Program-made: the position numbers and the translations under genes | Origin: UBA6107 sp038562455 | Lineage (GTDB): Bacteria; Chloroflexota; Anaerolineae; Anaerolineales; Anaerolineaceae | Assembly: GCA_038562455.1 (NCBI GenBank) | Contig: JBCFBD010000002.1 | Span: 1 to 64,000, forward strand | Length of the DNA: 64,000 bases | Direction: 5' to 3' | The notes under the pieces: generated by a model | Database searches by the model: none | What the model saw: only the letters and a program-made list of their open reading frames with translations | Told to the model about the DNA's origin: nothing | Shown: positions 32,431 through 41,882 of the stretch, in pieces | Layout of the letters: every line of letters begins with the position of its first letter | How positions within the stretch are numbered: the first letter of the stretch is position 1

Positions 32431-34080
32431 ATGAGCCTGGACCACGAATTGGAACGTTGGGAAAAAGAAACCGTTCAACCTGTTACGGCAAAATTCAAAG
32501 AACGTAAAGCTGAATTCATCAGCCCTTCTGGCATACCCTTACCGCGGGCGGCAGTACCCGGCGACACAGATTACATCGAGCAGTTGGGTTTCCCGGGTGA
32601 ATATCCTTTCACGCGCGGGGTGCAGCCTACCATGTACCGCAGCCGCTTTTGGACGATGCGACAATATGCAGGGTTTGCCTCAGCGGAGGAATCTAACAAA
32701 CGCTATCGCTACCTGCTCGACCAGGGGCAGACCGGACTTTCAGTAGCTTTTGATCTGCCTACGCAGATCGGGTACGATGCGGACGATCCCATGTCGATGG
32801 GCGAGGTGGGTAAGGTGGGTGTGTCGATCTCATCGCTGCGCGACATGGAGACCCTCTTCGCGGGCATCCCACTGGAAAAGGTTTCCACCAGTATGACCAT
32901 CAACTCTCCGGCTGCGATACTGCTCGCCATGTACATCGCGGTGGGTAAAAAGCAAGGCATCGCGGCTGCCCAGTTGCGCGGCACCATTCAAAATGACATC
33001 CTCAAGGAATATGTCGCCAGGGGAACCTATATTTTTCCACCCGTCCCATCATTACGGTTGATCACTGACAGCTTCCAGTTCTGCGAAAAGGAAGTTCCAA
33101 ATTGGAACACGATCAGCATTTCGGGATATCACATTCGCGAGGCGGGTTCGACCGCTGTACAGGAAGTGGCGTTCACCCTGGCAGACGCGATCGCATACAC
33201 CCAGGCGGCGATCGACGCCGGGTTGGAAGTCGACCATTTCGCCTCGCAATTGTCATTCTTCTTCGCGGCACACAATGATTTTCTCGAAGAAGTCGCCAAG
33301 TTCCGCGCGGCCAGGCGCTTGTGGGCGCGCATCATGCGCGAACGGTTCGGAGCGAAGGATCCCAAGTCGTGGATGTTGCGCTTCCACACTCAGACCGGCG
33401 GTGTGACGCTCACCGCGCAGCAGCCGGAAAACAATATCGTGCGTGTGGCCATCCAGGCACTGTCAGCTGTGATGGGCGGTACGCAGTCGCTGCATACCAA
33501 TTCGATGGATGAGGCTTTGTGGCTGCCGACTGAAAAATCGGTGCGCACCGCGCTGCGTACGCAGCAGGTCATCGCGCATGAATCAGGCGTGGCCGATACC
33601 ATCGACCCATTGGCCGGTTCGTACGTGGTGGAGTACCTGACCGACGAGATCGAAAAACGCGCACTCGAATATATCAAAAAGATCGATGACATGGGCGGAG
33701 CACTGGCAGCCATAGAACGAGGTTATCTGCAGAACGAGATCCAGGATTCGGCATACCGTTACCAGAAGGCCGTGGAGAGTAAAGAGCAGATCGTGGTGGG
33801 CGTGAACGCTTTCCTGGTCGAGGACAAGATCGAACTCGAGCAGCTGCGAGTCAACCCAGCCATTGAACAGCAGCAGCGCGCAAAACTGGCAGACTTGCGC
33901 ACCAGCCGTGATAACGTGAAGGTGAACGAGTTGCTGGCACAGCTTGAAACCGCAGCCAAGGGATCGGATAACCTGATCCCGCTTTTCGTCACCTGCGTGG
34001 AAAACGACCTGACGCTGGGTGAGATTTGCGGCGTGCTGCGCAAGGTGTGGGGCGAATACCAACCTCCCGTCTGGGGATAA
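32431..34080 (+). CDS. Methylmalonyl-CoA mutase, large (catalytic) subunit
   Basis: A 549-residue protein covering the TIM-barrel catalytic domain only. Motifs include YPFTRGVQPTMYRSRFWTM, QYAGFASAEESN, FDLPTQIGYDADDP and TQTGGVTLTAQQPENN. It interconverts methylmalonyl-CoA and succinyl-CoA using adenosylcobalamin in propionate metabolism. The C-terminal cobalamin-binding domain of fused enzymes is absent, so a separate small subunit encoded elsewhere is expected. The epimerase gene follows 17 bases later. Closely related isobutyryl-CoA mutases share this fold, but the epimerase neighbour supports the methylmalonyl assignment. Confidence 0.9.
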   Translation: MSLDHELERWEKETVQPVTAKFKERKAEFISPSGIPLPRAAVPGDTDYIEQLGFPGEYPFTRGVQPTMYRSRFWTMRQYAGFASAEESNKRYRYLLDQGQTGLSVAFDLPTQIGYDADDPMSMGEVGKVGVSISSLRDMETLFAGIPLEKVSTSMTINSPAAILLAMYIAVGKKQGIAAAQLRGTIQNDILKEYVARGTYIFPPVPSLRLITDSFQFCEKEVPNWNTISISGYHIREAGSTAVQEVAFTLADAIAYTQAAIDAGLEVDHFASQLSFFFAAHNDFLEEVAKFRAARRLWARIMRERFGAKDPKSWMLRFHTQTGGVTLTAQQPENNIVRVAIQALSAVMGGTQSLHTNSMDEALWLPTEKSVRTALRTQQVIAHESGVADTIDPLAGSYVVEYLTDEIEKRALEYIKKIDDMGGALAAIERGYLQNEIQDSAYRYQKAVESKEQIVVGVNAFLVEDKIELEQLRVNPAIEQQQRAKLADLRTSRDNVKVNELLAQLETAAKGSDNLIPLFVTCVENDLTLGEICGVLRKVWGEYQPPVWG

Positions 34081-34097
34081 TCATTCAAGGAGATGAA

Positions 34098-34508
34098 ATG
34101 GCAAAAATTACCAAGATCAACCACGTTGCGATTGCTGTAAAAGACATTGATGAATCCCTGGTATTTTGGCGCGACATCCTGGGTATGGAACTGCATCATA
34201 CAGAGGATGTGCCCAGCCAGAAAGCGATCGTAGCCTTCTTGCCGACTGGGGACAGCGAGGTAGAGCTGGTGAAACCGACCGTCGATGACTCCGGCGTGGC
34301 AAAGTTCATTGCTGAACGCGGCGGTGGGATTCATCATCTGTGCATGGAAGTGGATGATATCGACGAGATGTTAGCAATGTTGAAGGAAAAGGGCGTACGC
34401 TTGATCGACGAGGTGGCGCGCGAACTACCCGGTCGGAAAATGGCGTTCATTCACCCCAAGAGTACCGGCGGTGTGCTGCTAGAGCTGTACGAAGTATTAG
34501 AAAAGTAA
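34098..34508 (+). CDS. Methylmalonyl-CoA epimerase
   Basis: A 136-residue vicinal-oxygen-chelate (glyoxalase-like) protein. INHVAIAVKDID (metal-binding His), VELVKP (Glu), GIHHLCMEVDD (His) and LLELYE (Glu) give the metal site typical of the family. It converts the R and S forms of methylmalonyl-CoA so the mutase can use both. The start at 34098 has AAGGAG ahead. It is co-transcribed with the mutase, and a bidirectional-looking terminator follows. Confidence 0.93.
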   Translation: MAKITKINHVAIAVKDIDESLVFWRDILGMELHHTEDVPSQKAIVAFLPTGDSEVELVKPTVDDSGVAKFIAERGGGIHHLCMEVDDIDEMLAMLKEKGVRLIDEVARELPGRKMAFIHPKSTGGVLLELYEVLEK

Positions 34509-34531
34509 TCGCTACTGGAATTTTTAAAGTG

Positions 34532-34560
34532 ACCGGGAAGAAGTTTCTCTTCCCGGTTTT
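34532..34560. terminator. Intrinsic terminator after the epimerase gene
   Basis: A perfect 10-bp stem (ACCGGGAAGA / TCTTCCCGGT) with a 6-base loop and T-run. It sits between convergent genes and may serve both. Confidence 0.85.
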
Positions 34561-34575
34561 GGTATCCAACTTGGT

Positions 34576-35913
34576 TTAGTGGGCAACCACCATTTGGGCT
34601 TCTTCTCTGCGCGCAGTTTCTTCCCCGCGCTGCATATTGACTTTTGTCAGCACAAACATCCCCAACAGGAAGAACACGATCAGTGACGCGATGCTCAACC
34701 TGGATTCGTTCATCAGGCGGGAAATCACACCAAAAATGGCTGGCCCGAGGATTGAGGCAAATTTTTCAAAAACGCTGAAAAAGCCGTAGAACTCAGCGGA
34801 TTTGCTCTTGGGCATCATCCGACCGATCATCGAGCGGGAGAGCGCTTGGCTGCCGCCTTGCACGGTGGCCACAGCCGCACCCAGCACCCAGAACTGCCAC
34901 TCGTGGTACATGAAGTACCCTGCGATGGCGATGAGCGAATAGATCGTCAAGCTGATGTAAATTGCCTTTTTTGTGCCAATCTTCTTGGCAAGCCAACCGA
35001 ACAGTAAAGCGAATGGCGCGGCGAGGATCTGCACCATCAGCAGTGTACCGATCAACGTGATGTCGCTGAAGTTCAGCTCTTTGCCGTAGATCGTCGCCAT
35101 AGTGATGATAGTGCCGATGCCGTTGGCATAGATCCAGAACGCGAGCAAACCCATCGACAGGTCGCGGTATTTCTTCAGGTCCTTGAAGGTGTTGATGAGG
35201 CGCGTGATGCTCGCCTTGATGGGGCGCAGGTGCTCCTCGCCGGCTTCGATCTTGCGCGGCGGTTCCTTGACCCGCGTAAGCAGAGGGATCGAGAATATGA
35301 GCCACCAGATGGCGACAGTGACGAAAGATAGGCGGGTCATCAGACCGGTGCCTAGCGCAGGAAAGACCGATGGCAATACCATGATCATCACCAGGTTGAC
35401 CGCCAGCAGCACCCCGCCGCCGAAATAGCCCATCATGTAGCCGCGGGAGGAAACCTGGTCGATCTCATCCGCGCGGGCGACATGCGGCAGTAAGGCATCA
35501 TAGTACACCAGGCTGCCGGCGAACCCGATGTTGGCAAAGATGAAGATGAACGAGGCAATGAGCCATGACCCGGGTTGATTGGGGACAAAAAGCAGCGCAG
35601 TGGAGATGACGCCCAGCAGCATGAATATGGTGAGGAACTTTTTCTTCGCACCGCTAAAATCCGCCAGCGCCCCCAGTAGTGGGCTGATCACTGCGGCAAT
35701 CAGCGCGGCGATGGCGGTCGTGAAGCCCCAGCGCGAGGTCATGATCGCGCCGGATTCACCCGCCGCACCGAGTGTGGCGTAGTAGATGGGAAACACTGCC
35801 GCCATGATCGTGGTGGCAAACGATGAGTTCGCCCAGTCGTACATGGTCCAGGCGCGTACTTCCCGCTTGTGGTTCAAATCACTTGCTGCAACACTTGCTG
35901 GCGGGTTTTCCAT
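34576..35913 (-). CDS. MFS transporter, UMF1/Atg22-like
   Basis: A 445-residue protein with about 12 spans. The WTMYDWANSSFATTIMAAVFP opening near residue 22 and the duplicated MFS layout match the UMF1 (Atg22-like) group, which is thought to export amino acids or related solutes. The N-terminus is cytoplasmic and basic. It stands alone and converges with the epimerase gene. Confidence 0.85.
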   Translation of the reverse strand: MENPPASVAASDLNHKREVRAWTMYDWANSSFATTIMAAVFPIYYATLGAAGESGAIMTSRWGFTTAIAALIAAVISPLLGALADFSGAKKKFLTIFMLLGVISTALLFVPNQPGSWLIASFIFIFANIGFAGSLVYYDALLPHVARADEIDQVSSRGYMMGYFGGGVLLAVNLVMIMVLPSVFPALGTGLMTRLSFVTVAIWWLIFSIPLLTRVKEPPRKIEAGEEHLRPIKASITRLINTFKDLKKYRDLSMGLLAFWIYANGIGTIITMATIYGKELNFSDITLIGTLLMVQILAAPFALLFGWLAKKIGTKKAIYISLTIYSLIAIAGYFMYHEWQFWVLGAAVATVQGGSQALSRSMIGRMMPKSKSAEFYGFFSVFEKFASILGPAIFGVISRLMNESRLSIASLIVFFLLGMFVLTKVNMQRGEETARREEAQMVVAH

Positions 35914-35977
35914 GGAATATGTCCTTTGAAGTGGGATGAAAAACTCTTCAAATTATACACAATTCCAAGGAGCTGGG

Positions 35978-36943
35978 TCAGTAATTTAGTTTTAGGTCTT
36001 CACGTAAGATTCTATGCAGCACCGCGGCAGAGGAGCGGATGCCTTCCTGTTCGGTCTCATCCAGGTTGAGGTGCATCACCTGTTTGATGCCCTCGTGCCC
36101 GATCACGCAGGGCAGGCTCAGGTAGACATCGTTGATGCCATAGTAATCGGTGATAAGGGTAGAGACGGAGAGCACGGTATCCTGCCCGCGCAGTACGGCT
36201 TCGACGATGCGCACCAGGCCGCTGGCCACGGCGTAATACGTTGCACCTTTGCGCTGGATGATCTCGTACGCCGCGTTGCGCGTCTCTTCGAAAATGCGCT
36301 CGAAGAGCTGCGGGTCGTATTTCTGGCAATTCTCGCGGCAATAGTCCTGCAAGTCCATGCCGGCGATGTTAGCCAGCGACCAAACGGGCACTTCGGAGTC
36401 GCCGTGTTCGCCGATGACGTAAGCATGCACGCTGCGCGCGTCGACGCCGATGTGATGGCTTAGCATGGCGCGGAACCTGGCGGTGTCAAGGATGGTGCCT
36501 GAGCCGATGACGCGCGAAGCTGGAAGCCCGGAGGTTTTCCAGCTGGCATAGGATAGGACATCCACAGGGTTGGATGCGATCAGGAGAATGCCGTTTGGAT
36601 TGTGTTTGACAACTTCGGGGATAATGGATTGGATGATCTCGAAGTTGCGCTGCACGAGATCAAGCCTGGTTTCACCGGGCTTCTGAGATGTGCCGGCGGT
36701 AATCACTGTAACAGCAGCCCCCTTGCAGTCTTCGTAATCCCCTGACCAGATGCGCGTGGAGTGGGTGAGAGGCACTGCGTGGCGCAGGTCCATCGCCTCA
36801 CCTTCGGCTTTCACTTTATTGCGGTCGATGAGCACGATCTCGCCCGCCAGTCCGCTGTTGAGCAGCGCGTAGGCAAATGTTGCGCCAACGTTGCCAGCGC
36901 CGACGATGGCGATACGGATGGGTTTGTGTGAGTCCTCGTTCAT
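35978..36943 (-). CDS. ldh: L-lactate dehydrogenase
   Basis: A 321-residue NAD-dependent dehydrogenase: IAIVGAGNVGATFAYALL (nucleotide fold), GTSQKPGETRLDLV (Gln in the substrate loop, marking lactate rather than malate specificity), SNPVDVLSY and GEHGDSEVPVWS with the catalytic His. It regenerates NAD+ by reducing pyruvate to lactate, fitting a fermentative host. The ATG at 36943 was chosen over an upstream one because GAAAGG lies at a good distance. Confidence 0.93.
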   Translation of the reverse strand: MNEDSHKPIRIAIVGAGNVGATFAYALLNSGLAGEIVLIDRNKVKAEGEAMDLRHAVPLTHSTRIWSGDYEDCKGAAVTVITAGTSQKPGETRLDLVQRNFEIIQSIIPEVVKHNPNGILLIASNPVDVLSYASWKTSGLPASRVIGSGTILDTARFRAMLSHHIGVDARSVHAYVIGEHGDSEVPVWSLANIAGMDLQDYCRENCQKYDPQLFERIFEETRNAAYEIIQRKGATYYAVASGLVRIVEAVLRGQDTVLSVSTLITDYYGINDVYLSLPCVIGHEGIKQVMHLNLDETEQEGIRSSAAVLHRILREDLKLNY

Positions 36944-37103
36944 GGTGGTCAACCTTTCACTTGTTTCCTTCAGTATACCCATATTAAGACAATCTCAGTA
37001 TTAATTATTTATTGGAAAAAGAAGGAGAAATTGCGAAAAGGGTATAATTACCAGTTGGATTGTGATAGAATACGAATAGAAATTTTGTTCCACAGGAAGA
37101 ATT

Positions 37104-40001
37104 ATGAGCCAGGAAAACATTCGGGTAGTAGGCGCACGCGCGCATAATCTAAAAAACATCTCAGTGGAGATCCCGCGTGATCAGCTGGTGGTCATCACCG
37201 GGTTATCTGGATCAGGCAAGAGTTCGCTGGCATTCGATACCATTTTTGCTGAAGGTCAACGCCGCTATGTAGAATCACTTTCTGCTTATGCGCGCCAGTT
37301 CCTTGGCTTGATGGAAAAACCGGATGTTGATTACATCGAGGGCTTGTCGCCAGCGGTTTCCATTGATCAAAAATCGACTTCACAAAACCCGCGCTCCACG
37401 GTGGGCACGGTCACAGAGATCTATGACTACCTGCGCCTCCTATTCGCGCGCATCGGCATTCCACACTGCCCATTGTGCGGCAGGGAGGTGGTCAAGCAAT
37501 CCGCACAGGAGATCGTCGACCGGGTCGAAGATTTGCCTCAAGACACGCGCCTGATCCTGCTGGCACCGGTAGTGCGCGCACGCAAGGGCACGTACCAGGC
37601 GGTGTTTGATGAGATTCGAAAGGCTGGCTTCACACGGGTGCGTGTAGATGGCACCATTTACAACCTGGACGAAGAAATCACGCTTGATCGCTACAAGAGC
37701 CACAACATCGATGCTGTGGTCGACCGCATTGTCATCTCTCATTATGATGACATGGAGGAGCAGCGCTCGTTCCGCTCCAGGCTGACTGATTCAGTTGAGA
37801 CAGCCCTGAAGGTGGGCGAAGGCTACCTGGTGGTGCAGGATGTCACCAGCGAACCGCCCGTGGACTTGTTCTTTTCGGAACACCTTTCCTGTCCCGAGCA
37901 CAACATCAGCCTGCCTGAGATTGAACCGCGCACCTTTTCGTTTAACACACCCCACGGCGCATGTCCTGATTGCCAGGGACTGGGCAGCCGGTTGGAAATT
38001 GACCCGGACCTGCTGATCCCCGACCCCGAACGTTCGCTGTTCGAGGGGGCAATCACCGCGCTCGAGTGGAACGGACCACGCGACCAGGGCGGATATTACT
38101 GGCAGATGATCGAGGCGGTAAGCAAGAAATTCCATATCAACCTCGAAGCGCCTGTGAAAACCATCCCGCCGGAAAAATTGAAACTGATCCTGTACGGCAC
38201 AAATGGTGAACAATTCGATGTCGTGTTGGAAGGCAGGAATGAACGCCGGACCTCGATGCAGATGAGCTTCGAGGGAGTGATCCCCAACCTCGAGCGGCGT
38301 TTCCGCGAAACCGGCTCGGAGTATATTCGCGCGAAGATCACTGAATTCATGACTGACCGTCCTTGCCCGACCTGCAACGGTCAACGGCTACGCCCCGAAG
38401 CGCTGGCAGTTACAGTGCAGGACCATAATATTGTCGAGATCACGCAATGGGCGATCAACCAGACGCTTGAATTTATTTCTGACCTCTCCAAACCCGGCGT
38501 GTTGAGCACTCGCGAACAGACCATCGCAGAACGTATACTGAAAGAGATCCATTCTCGATTGGGTTTCCTGGTGAACGTGGGGTTGGATTACCTGACCCTC
38601 AGCCGTCCTGCGGGTTCGCTTTCCGGCGGCGAAGCACAGCGCATCCGCCTGGCGACACAGATCGGCTCAGGTTTGATGGGCGTGTTGTATGTGCTCGATG
38701 AGCCCTCCATCGGACTGCACTCGCGTGATAATGAAAAATTACTGGAAACACTCAAGCAACTGCGTGACCAGGGCAACACCGTGCTGGTGGTGGAGCACGA
38801 CGAAGAGACCATCCGCTCTGCGGATTGGATCCTCGACCTGGGACCGGGTGCTGGTGAACACGGGGGGTGGGTCGTGGCGCAAGGCACGCTGGATGACATT
38901 CTGGCGCACAAGGAAAGTCTGACGGGGGCTTATCTATCAGGGCGCAAGAAAGTGCCCATGCCTAAGAAGCTGCACCCGCGCAATGGGAAAGCGCTCAAGA
39001 TCTATGGGGCGCGCGCCAATAACCTGAAAAACCTGGATGTCGAGATTCCGCTGGGACAATTTGTATGCATCACCGGTGTGTCAGGTTCAGGGAAATCCAC
39101 GCTGATGGTCGACTTACTTTACAACATCCTGGCGCACGACCTGAACCGTGCACACACACAAGCCTCTGAATACGACCGTATCGAGGGGCTGCAGTACCTG
39201 GACAAGATCATCAACATTGACCAATCGCCGATCGGGCGTTCACCACGCTCGAACCCGGGAACTTACACTGGTATGTTTGATGAGATCCGCTCGCTGTTCG
39301 CCGAGATGGCGGAAAGTAAGATGCGCGGATACAAAGCCGGCCGCTTTTCATTCAACGTCCACGGCGGACGCTGCGAAGCCTGCCAGGGGCAGGGGCAGCT
39401 GCGCATCGAAATGCAGTTCCTGCCGGATATCTACGTACCTTGCGATGTGTGTCATGGCTCGCGCTTCAATCGCGAGACGCTGCAGGTGAAGTACAAGGGT
39501 TTAAGCATCGCCGATGTGCTCGACACAACTGTCGAGGAAGGCATTAAGCTTTTCTCCAACATCCCGGCGATCCTCAATAAACTTGAGACGCTGAACAAAG
39601 TCGGTCTCGGTTACATCAAGATCGGTCAACCGGGCACGACGCTCTCGGGTGGAGAAGCGCAGCGTGTTAAGTTGGCTAAGGAGCTATCACGTCGCGCGAC
39701 CGGACGCACACTCTACGTACTAGATGAGCCCTCGGTGGGGCTGCACGCGGCTGACGTGCATATGCTCATCGATGTGTTGCAACACCTGGTGGACGCGGGT
39801 AATTCGGTGCTGATCATTGAGCACAACCTGGATATCATTAAGGTGGCAGATTATGTCATCGACCTGGGGCCAGAAGGCGGCGACCGCGGAGGTGAGTTGA
39901 TTGCGTCTGGCACACCGCGTGAGATTTGCGAGGTACCCGCTTCTTATACGGGGCAATTCCTTAGGGAGTATCTCAAATTGCACGACCAGGAATGTAAATA
40001 A
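37104..40001 (+). CDS. uvrA: UvrA, excinuclease ABC subunit A
   Basis: A 965-residue protein of normal length with two ABC-type ATPase modules: Walker A GLSGSGKSSL near residue 31 and GVSGSGKSTL near 660, signatures LSGGEAQR in both halves, and zinc fingers (CPLCGREV, CPTCNGQ, CEACQGQG, CDVCHG). It scans DNA for lesions with UvrB in nucleotide excision repair. AGGAAG precedes the ATG. Nothing unusual. Confidence 0.97.
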   Translation: MSQENIRVVGARAHNLKNISVEIPRDQLVVITGLSGSGKSSLAFDTIFAEGQRRYVESLSAYARQFLGLMEKPDVDYIEGLSPAVSIDQKSTSQNPRSTVGTVTEIYDYLRLLFARIGIPHCPLCGREVVKQSAQEIVDRVEDLPQDTRLILLAPVVRARKGTYQAVFDEIRKAGFTRVRVDGTIYNLDEEITLDRYKSHNIDAVVDRIVISHYDDMEEQRSFRSRLTDSVETALKVGEGYLVVQDVTSEPPVDLFFSEHLSCPEHNISLPEIEPRTFSFNTPHGACPDCQGLGSRLEIDPDLLIPDPERSLFEGAITALEWNGPRDQGGYYWQMIEAVSKKFHINLEAPVKTIPPEKLKLILYGTNGEQFDVVLEGRNERRTSMQMSFEGVIPNLERRFRETGSEYIRAKITEFMTDRPCPTCNGQRLRPEALAVTVQDHNIVEITQWAINQTLEFISDLSKPGVLSTREQTIAERILKEIHSRLGFLVNVGLDYLTLSRPAGSLSGGEAQRIRLATQIGSGLMGVLYVLDEPSIGLHSRDNEKLLETLKQLRDQGNTVLVVEHDEETIRSADWILDLGPGAGEHGGWVVAQGTLDDILAHKESLTGAYLSGRKKVPMPKKLHPRNGKALKIYGARANNLKNLDVEIPLGQFVCITGVSGSGKSTLMVDLLYNILAHDLNRAHTQASEYDRIEGLQYLDKIINIDQSPIGRSPRSNPGTYTGMFDEIRSLFAEMAESKMRGYKAGRFSFNVHGGRCEACQGQGQLRIEMQFLPDIYVPCDVCHGSRFNRETLQVKYKGLSIADVLDTTVEEGIKLFSNIPAILNKLETLNKVGLGYIKIGQPGTTLSGGEAQRVKLAKELSRRATGRTLYVLDEPSVGLHAADVHMLIDVLQHLVDAGNSVLIIEHNLDIIKVADYVIDLGPEGGDRGGELIASGTPREICEVPASYTGQFLREYLKLHDQECK

Positions 40002-40029
40002 AAAAAATTGGATGGCGGAAACGCCATCC
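40002..40029 (-). terminator. Terminator of the TipAS gene
   Basis: An 8-bp stem (GGATGGCG / CGCCATCC) with a tetraloop. On the minus strand it is followed by eight T residues, so it ends the leftward TipAS transcript and lies just after uvrA. Confidence 0.8.
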
Positions 40030-40044
40030 GGAAGTTTATCTGTA

Positions 40045-40464
40045 TTAGTGAGCGGGATCTTCTGGGGGATTACGGGTGTAGATGCTGATCGCCCGCGATA
40101 AAAATATGGGCAGCGCCAGGTGAATCTTTTCGTAAAAAGTGAAAAACCGCGGGTCTTCACGGTACATGATACCCAGTTGCGCGAAAATCTCGAGAGAGCA
40201 ATCGTAATACCGGTTAATGTACGCGTGCCAGTCTGCGACGAGTTGCTGCACGCGCGGGCTGTGTTCGCCCAGCGGGATAGATTCAGCGATCGCCAGCGTG
40301 ATGCGTTCGCCGTCAGCCATGAGGGCTTTTTTCCCTTCAGCGTCAAGCGCATTCCAGCGGGTGACGGATTGCCTGACCAGACGTGAATCCCAGTGCTCTT
40401 GTGCATACTTCTGGTACTCAGCCTGTTGTTCCTCTGAAAATTCGTTGAAATTGTTATTCTTCAT
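40045..40464 (-). CDS. Stand-alone TipAS-domain protein
   Basis: A 139-residue all-helical protein matching the antibiotic-binding TipAS domain: EEQQAEYQKYAQEHW, SVTRWNAL, then HAYINRYYDCSLEIFAQLGIMYREDPRF. In TipA this domain binds thiopeptides and sits behind a MerR-type DNA-binding domain, which is absent here. Stand-alone forms may sequester drugs or act with other regulators. Confidence 0.8.
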   Translation of the reverse strand: MKNNNFNEFSEEQQAEYQKYAQEHWDSRLVRQSVTRWNALDAEGKKALMADGERITLAIAESIPLGEHSPRVQQLVADWHAYINRYYDCSLEIFAQLGIMYREDPRFFTFYEKIHLALPIFLSRAISIYTRNPPEDPAH

Positions 40465-40516
40465 TGGACTCCCGTTAAAAGCTGGTTATTCGATTAATCC
40501 GATCAAACGGCGGGGA

Positions 40517-41458
40517 CTATTCTACCCCAACCGCCGCATGGGCTCTCAACCAGGATTTGAGCGGTTCGATTACCTCAATATCACGCAGGTTATGCGGGTG
40601 GATGGACTCTTCTTCGTACACCACACAGGTCAGTTCTTCCAAACGCTTGGCCTGTTTTTCAGGTGGTATCTTCGCTTGCAAATGGTATGGATAACTATAG
40701 TCTGGTGAGAGCAGGTGGATTTCATTTCGATCCAGTGAAGAAGTGATTACCGCACTCAGCACAGCCTGGAATAGAAAGACGCGTTGCAGGGAGTTAGAAA
40801 AGTGTGGCAAGAAAGTTTCATCATTCCAAAGCCTATCAAGCGTTGCCATCCATTTTGCGCATATTCCTAAGGAAGAATCCAGGCTGAAACAATGGGTATT
40901 GAAGTAGGGGAGGATTTCCACTGCATCTATATAGGACTGGAGTGAGTAATCAGGCATACGATTTCCCGTGGCATCGTAGATTTGACGCCAAAACCCATTG
41001 AGGGGTTGCCCAACGGGTTGACCTATATTCATGATGTGTACCGGACGAAGCGCGGCTTTGTGGGGAGGTGTCAACAAGAGTTGTTCGGGTGGGCGCAACA
41101 GAAGGCAGGCGGGATCAATCCAGATCAAGACTCTGCCCTCTTGACGCGCAGTCTCCTCTGCAACTTTGCAAGCTAACACCTTGGCACCGAACAGACATTC
41201 CGCGAGGGTTGGGGGTTGATGGATGCCAACGACTTTCACCTCTGGGAATTCGGAAAAGGGATTCCCGATCTCTATCAAAGTGAAAATGATCGTTGGTGAA
41301 TTGGCAAACCTGCCTGCGAAGGTTCGCTTACTATTGACCATCATTTTTACTGCTTGAAGGTCAGATTCGTCAGAAACCAGTGTGGCAAACAATGCCTTTG
41401 GATTAGAAGTGGGAATTGACCCGAGCATGGGTACCTCCGGTACCTTCACCTCACTCAT
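40517..41458 (-). CDS. Hypothetical protein, possible nucleotide-sugar transferase fold
   Basis: A 313-residue soluble protein. The region FGAKVLACKVAEETA, then VLIWIDPACLLLRPP, resembles the acidic metal-binding loop of GT-A type glycosyltransferases, but no full family match is seen. It starts two bases after the upstream remnant of UDP-glucose dehydrogenase, so both may have belonged to a sugar pathway. Function unknown. Confidence 0.5.
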   Translation of the reverse strand: MSEVKVPEVPMLGSIPTSNPKALFATLVSDESDLQAVKMMVNSKRTFAGRFANSPTIIFTLIEIGNPFSEFPEVKVVGIHQPPTLAECLFGAKVLACKVAEETARQEGRVLIWIDPACLLLRPPEQLLLTPPHKAALRPVHIMNIGQPVGQPLNGFWRQIYDATGNRMPDYSLQSYIDAVEILPYFNTHCFSLDSSLGICAKWMATLDRLWNDETFLPHFSNSLQRVFLFQAVLSAVITSSLDRNEIHLLSPDYSYPYHLQAKIPPEKQAKRLEELTCVVYEEESIHPHNLRDIEVIEPLKSWLRAHAAVGVE

Positions 41459-41460
41459 AC

Positions 41461-41778
41461 CTACAACTTCAAGTCACCGCGTCCGATGCCGATATAGACA
41501 AACCCGATTTTCTCAAGGGTTTCTGAATTCCACAGATTACGCCCGTCAAGGATGATCGGCTGTTCCATGCTTGCTTTGAGTTTGAGGAGGTCCAGTTGTT
41601 TGAACTCGTTCCATTCGGTCGCCAAGATCACCGCATCGGCGTTTTCCGCCACCTGGTAAGGGGTTTCGCACAGGGTAACGTTGTTGAGCACTCTAGCAGC
41701 GTTCTCCATTGCCTGCGGGTCGTACGCGCGCACGAGAGCGCCTTCGTAACCCGTTCCGATAACACAAATTTTACTCAT
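41461..41778 (-). pseudogene. UDP-glucose 6-dehydrogenase, internally deleted
   Basis: A 105-residue frame. The first 12 residues (MSKICVIGTGYE) are the start of the NAD-binding fold of UDP-glucose/GDP-mannose dehydrogenases. They run directly into the C-terminal domain (VRAYDPQAMENA, LATEWNEFKQLDL, ILDGRNLW, IGIGRGD). Roughly 300 residues between them, including the catalytic Cys domain, are missing without breaking the frame. It cannot be an active dehydrogenase. A true deletion or a misassembly are both possible. Confidence 0.75.
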
Positions 41779-41882
41779 TATTCACCCCGGGGAGGTCAAA
41801 AATGTTCGCACAATTCTACCATAGGGGTTGTTAAGTTGAACGTGTGTATAATGAATGGAGACAAACTCCAGGAGGCGAAATT

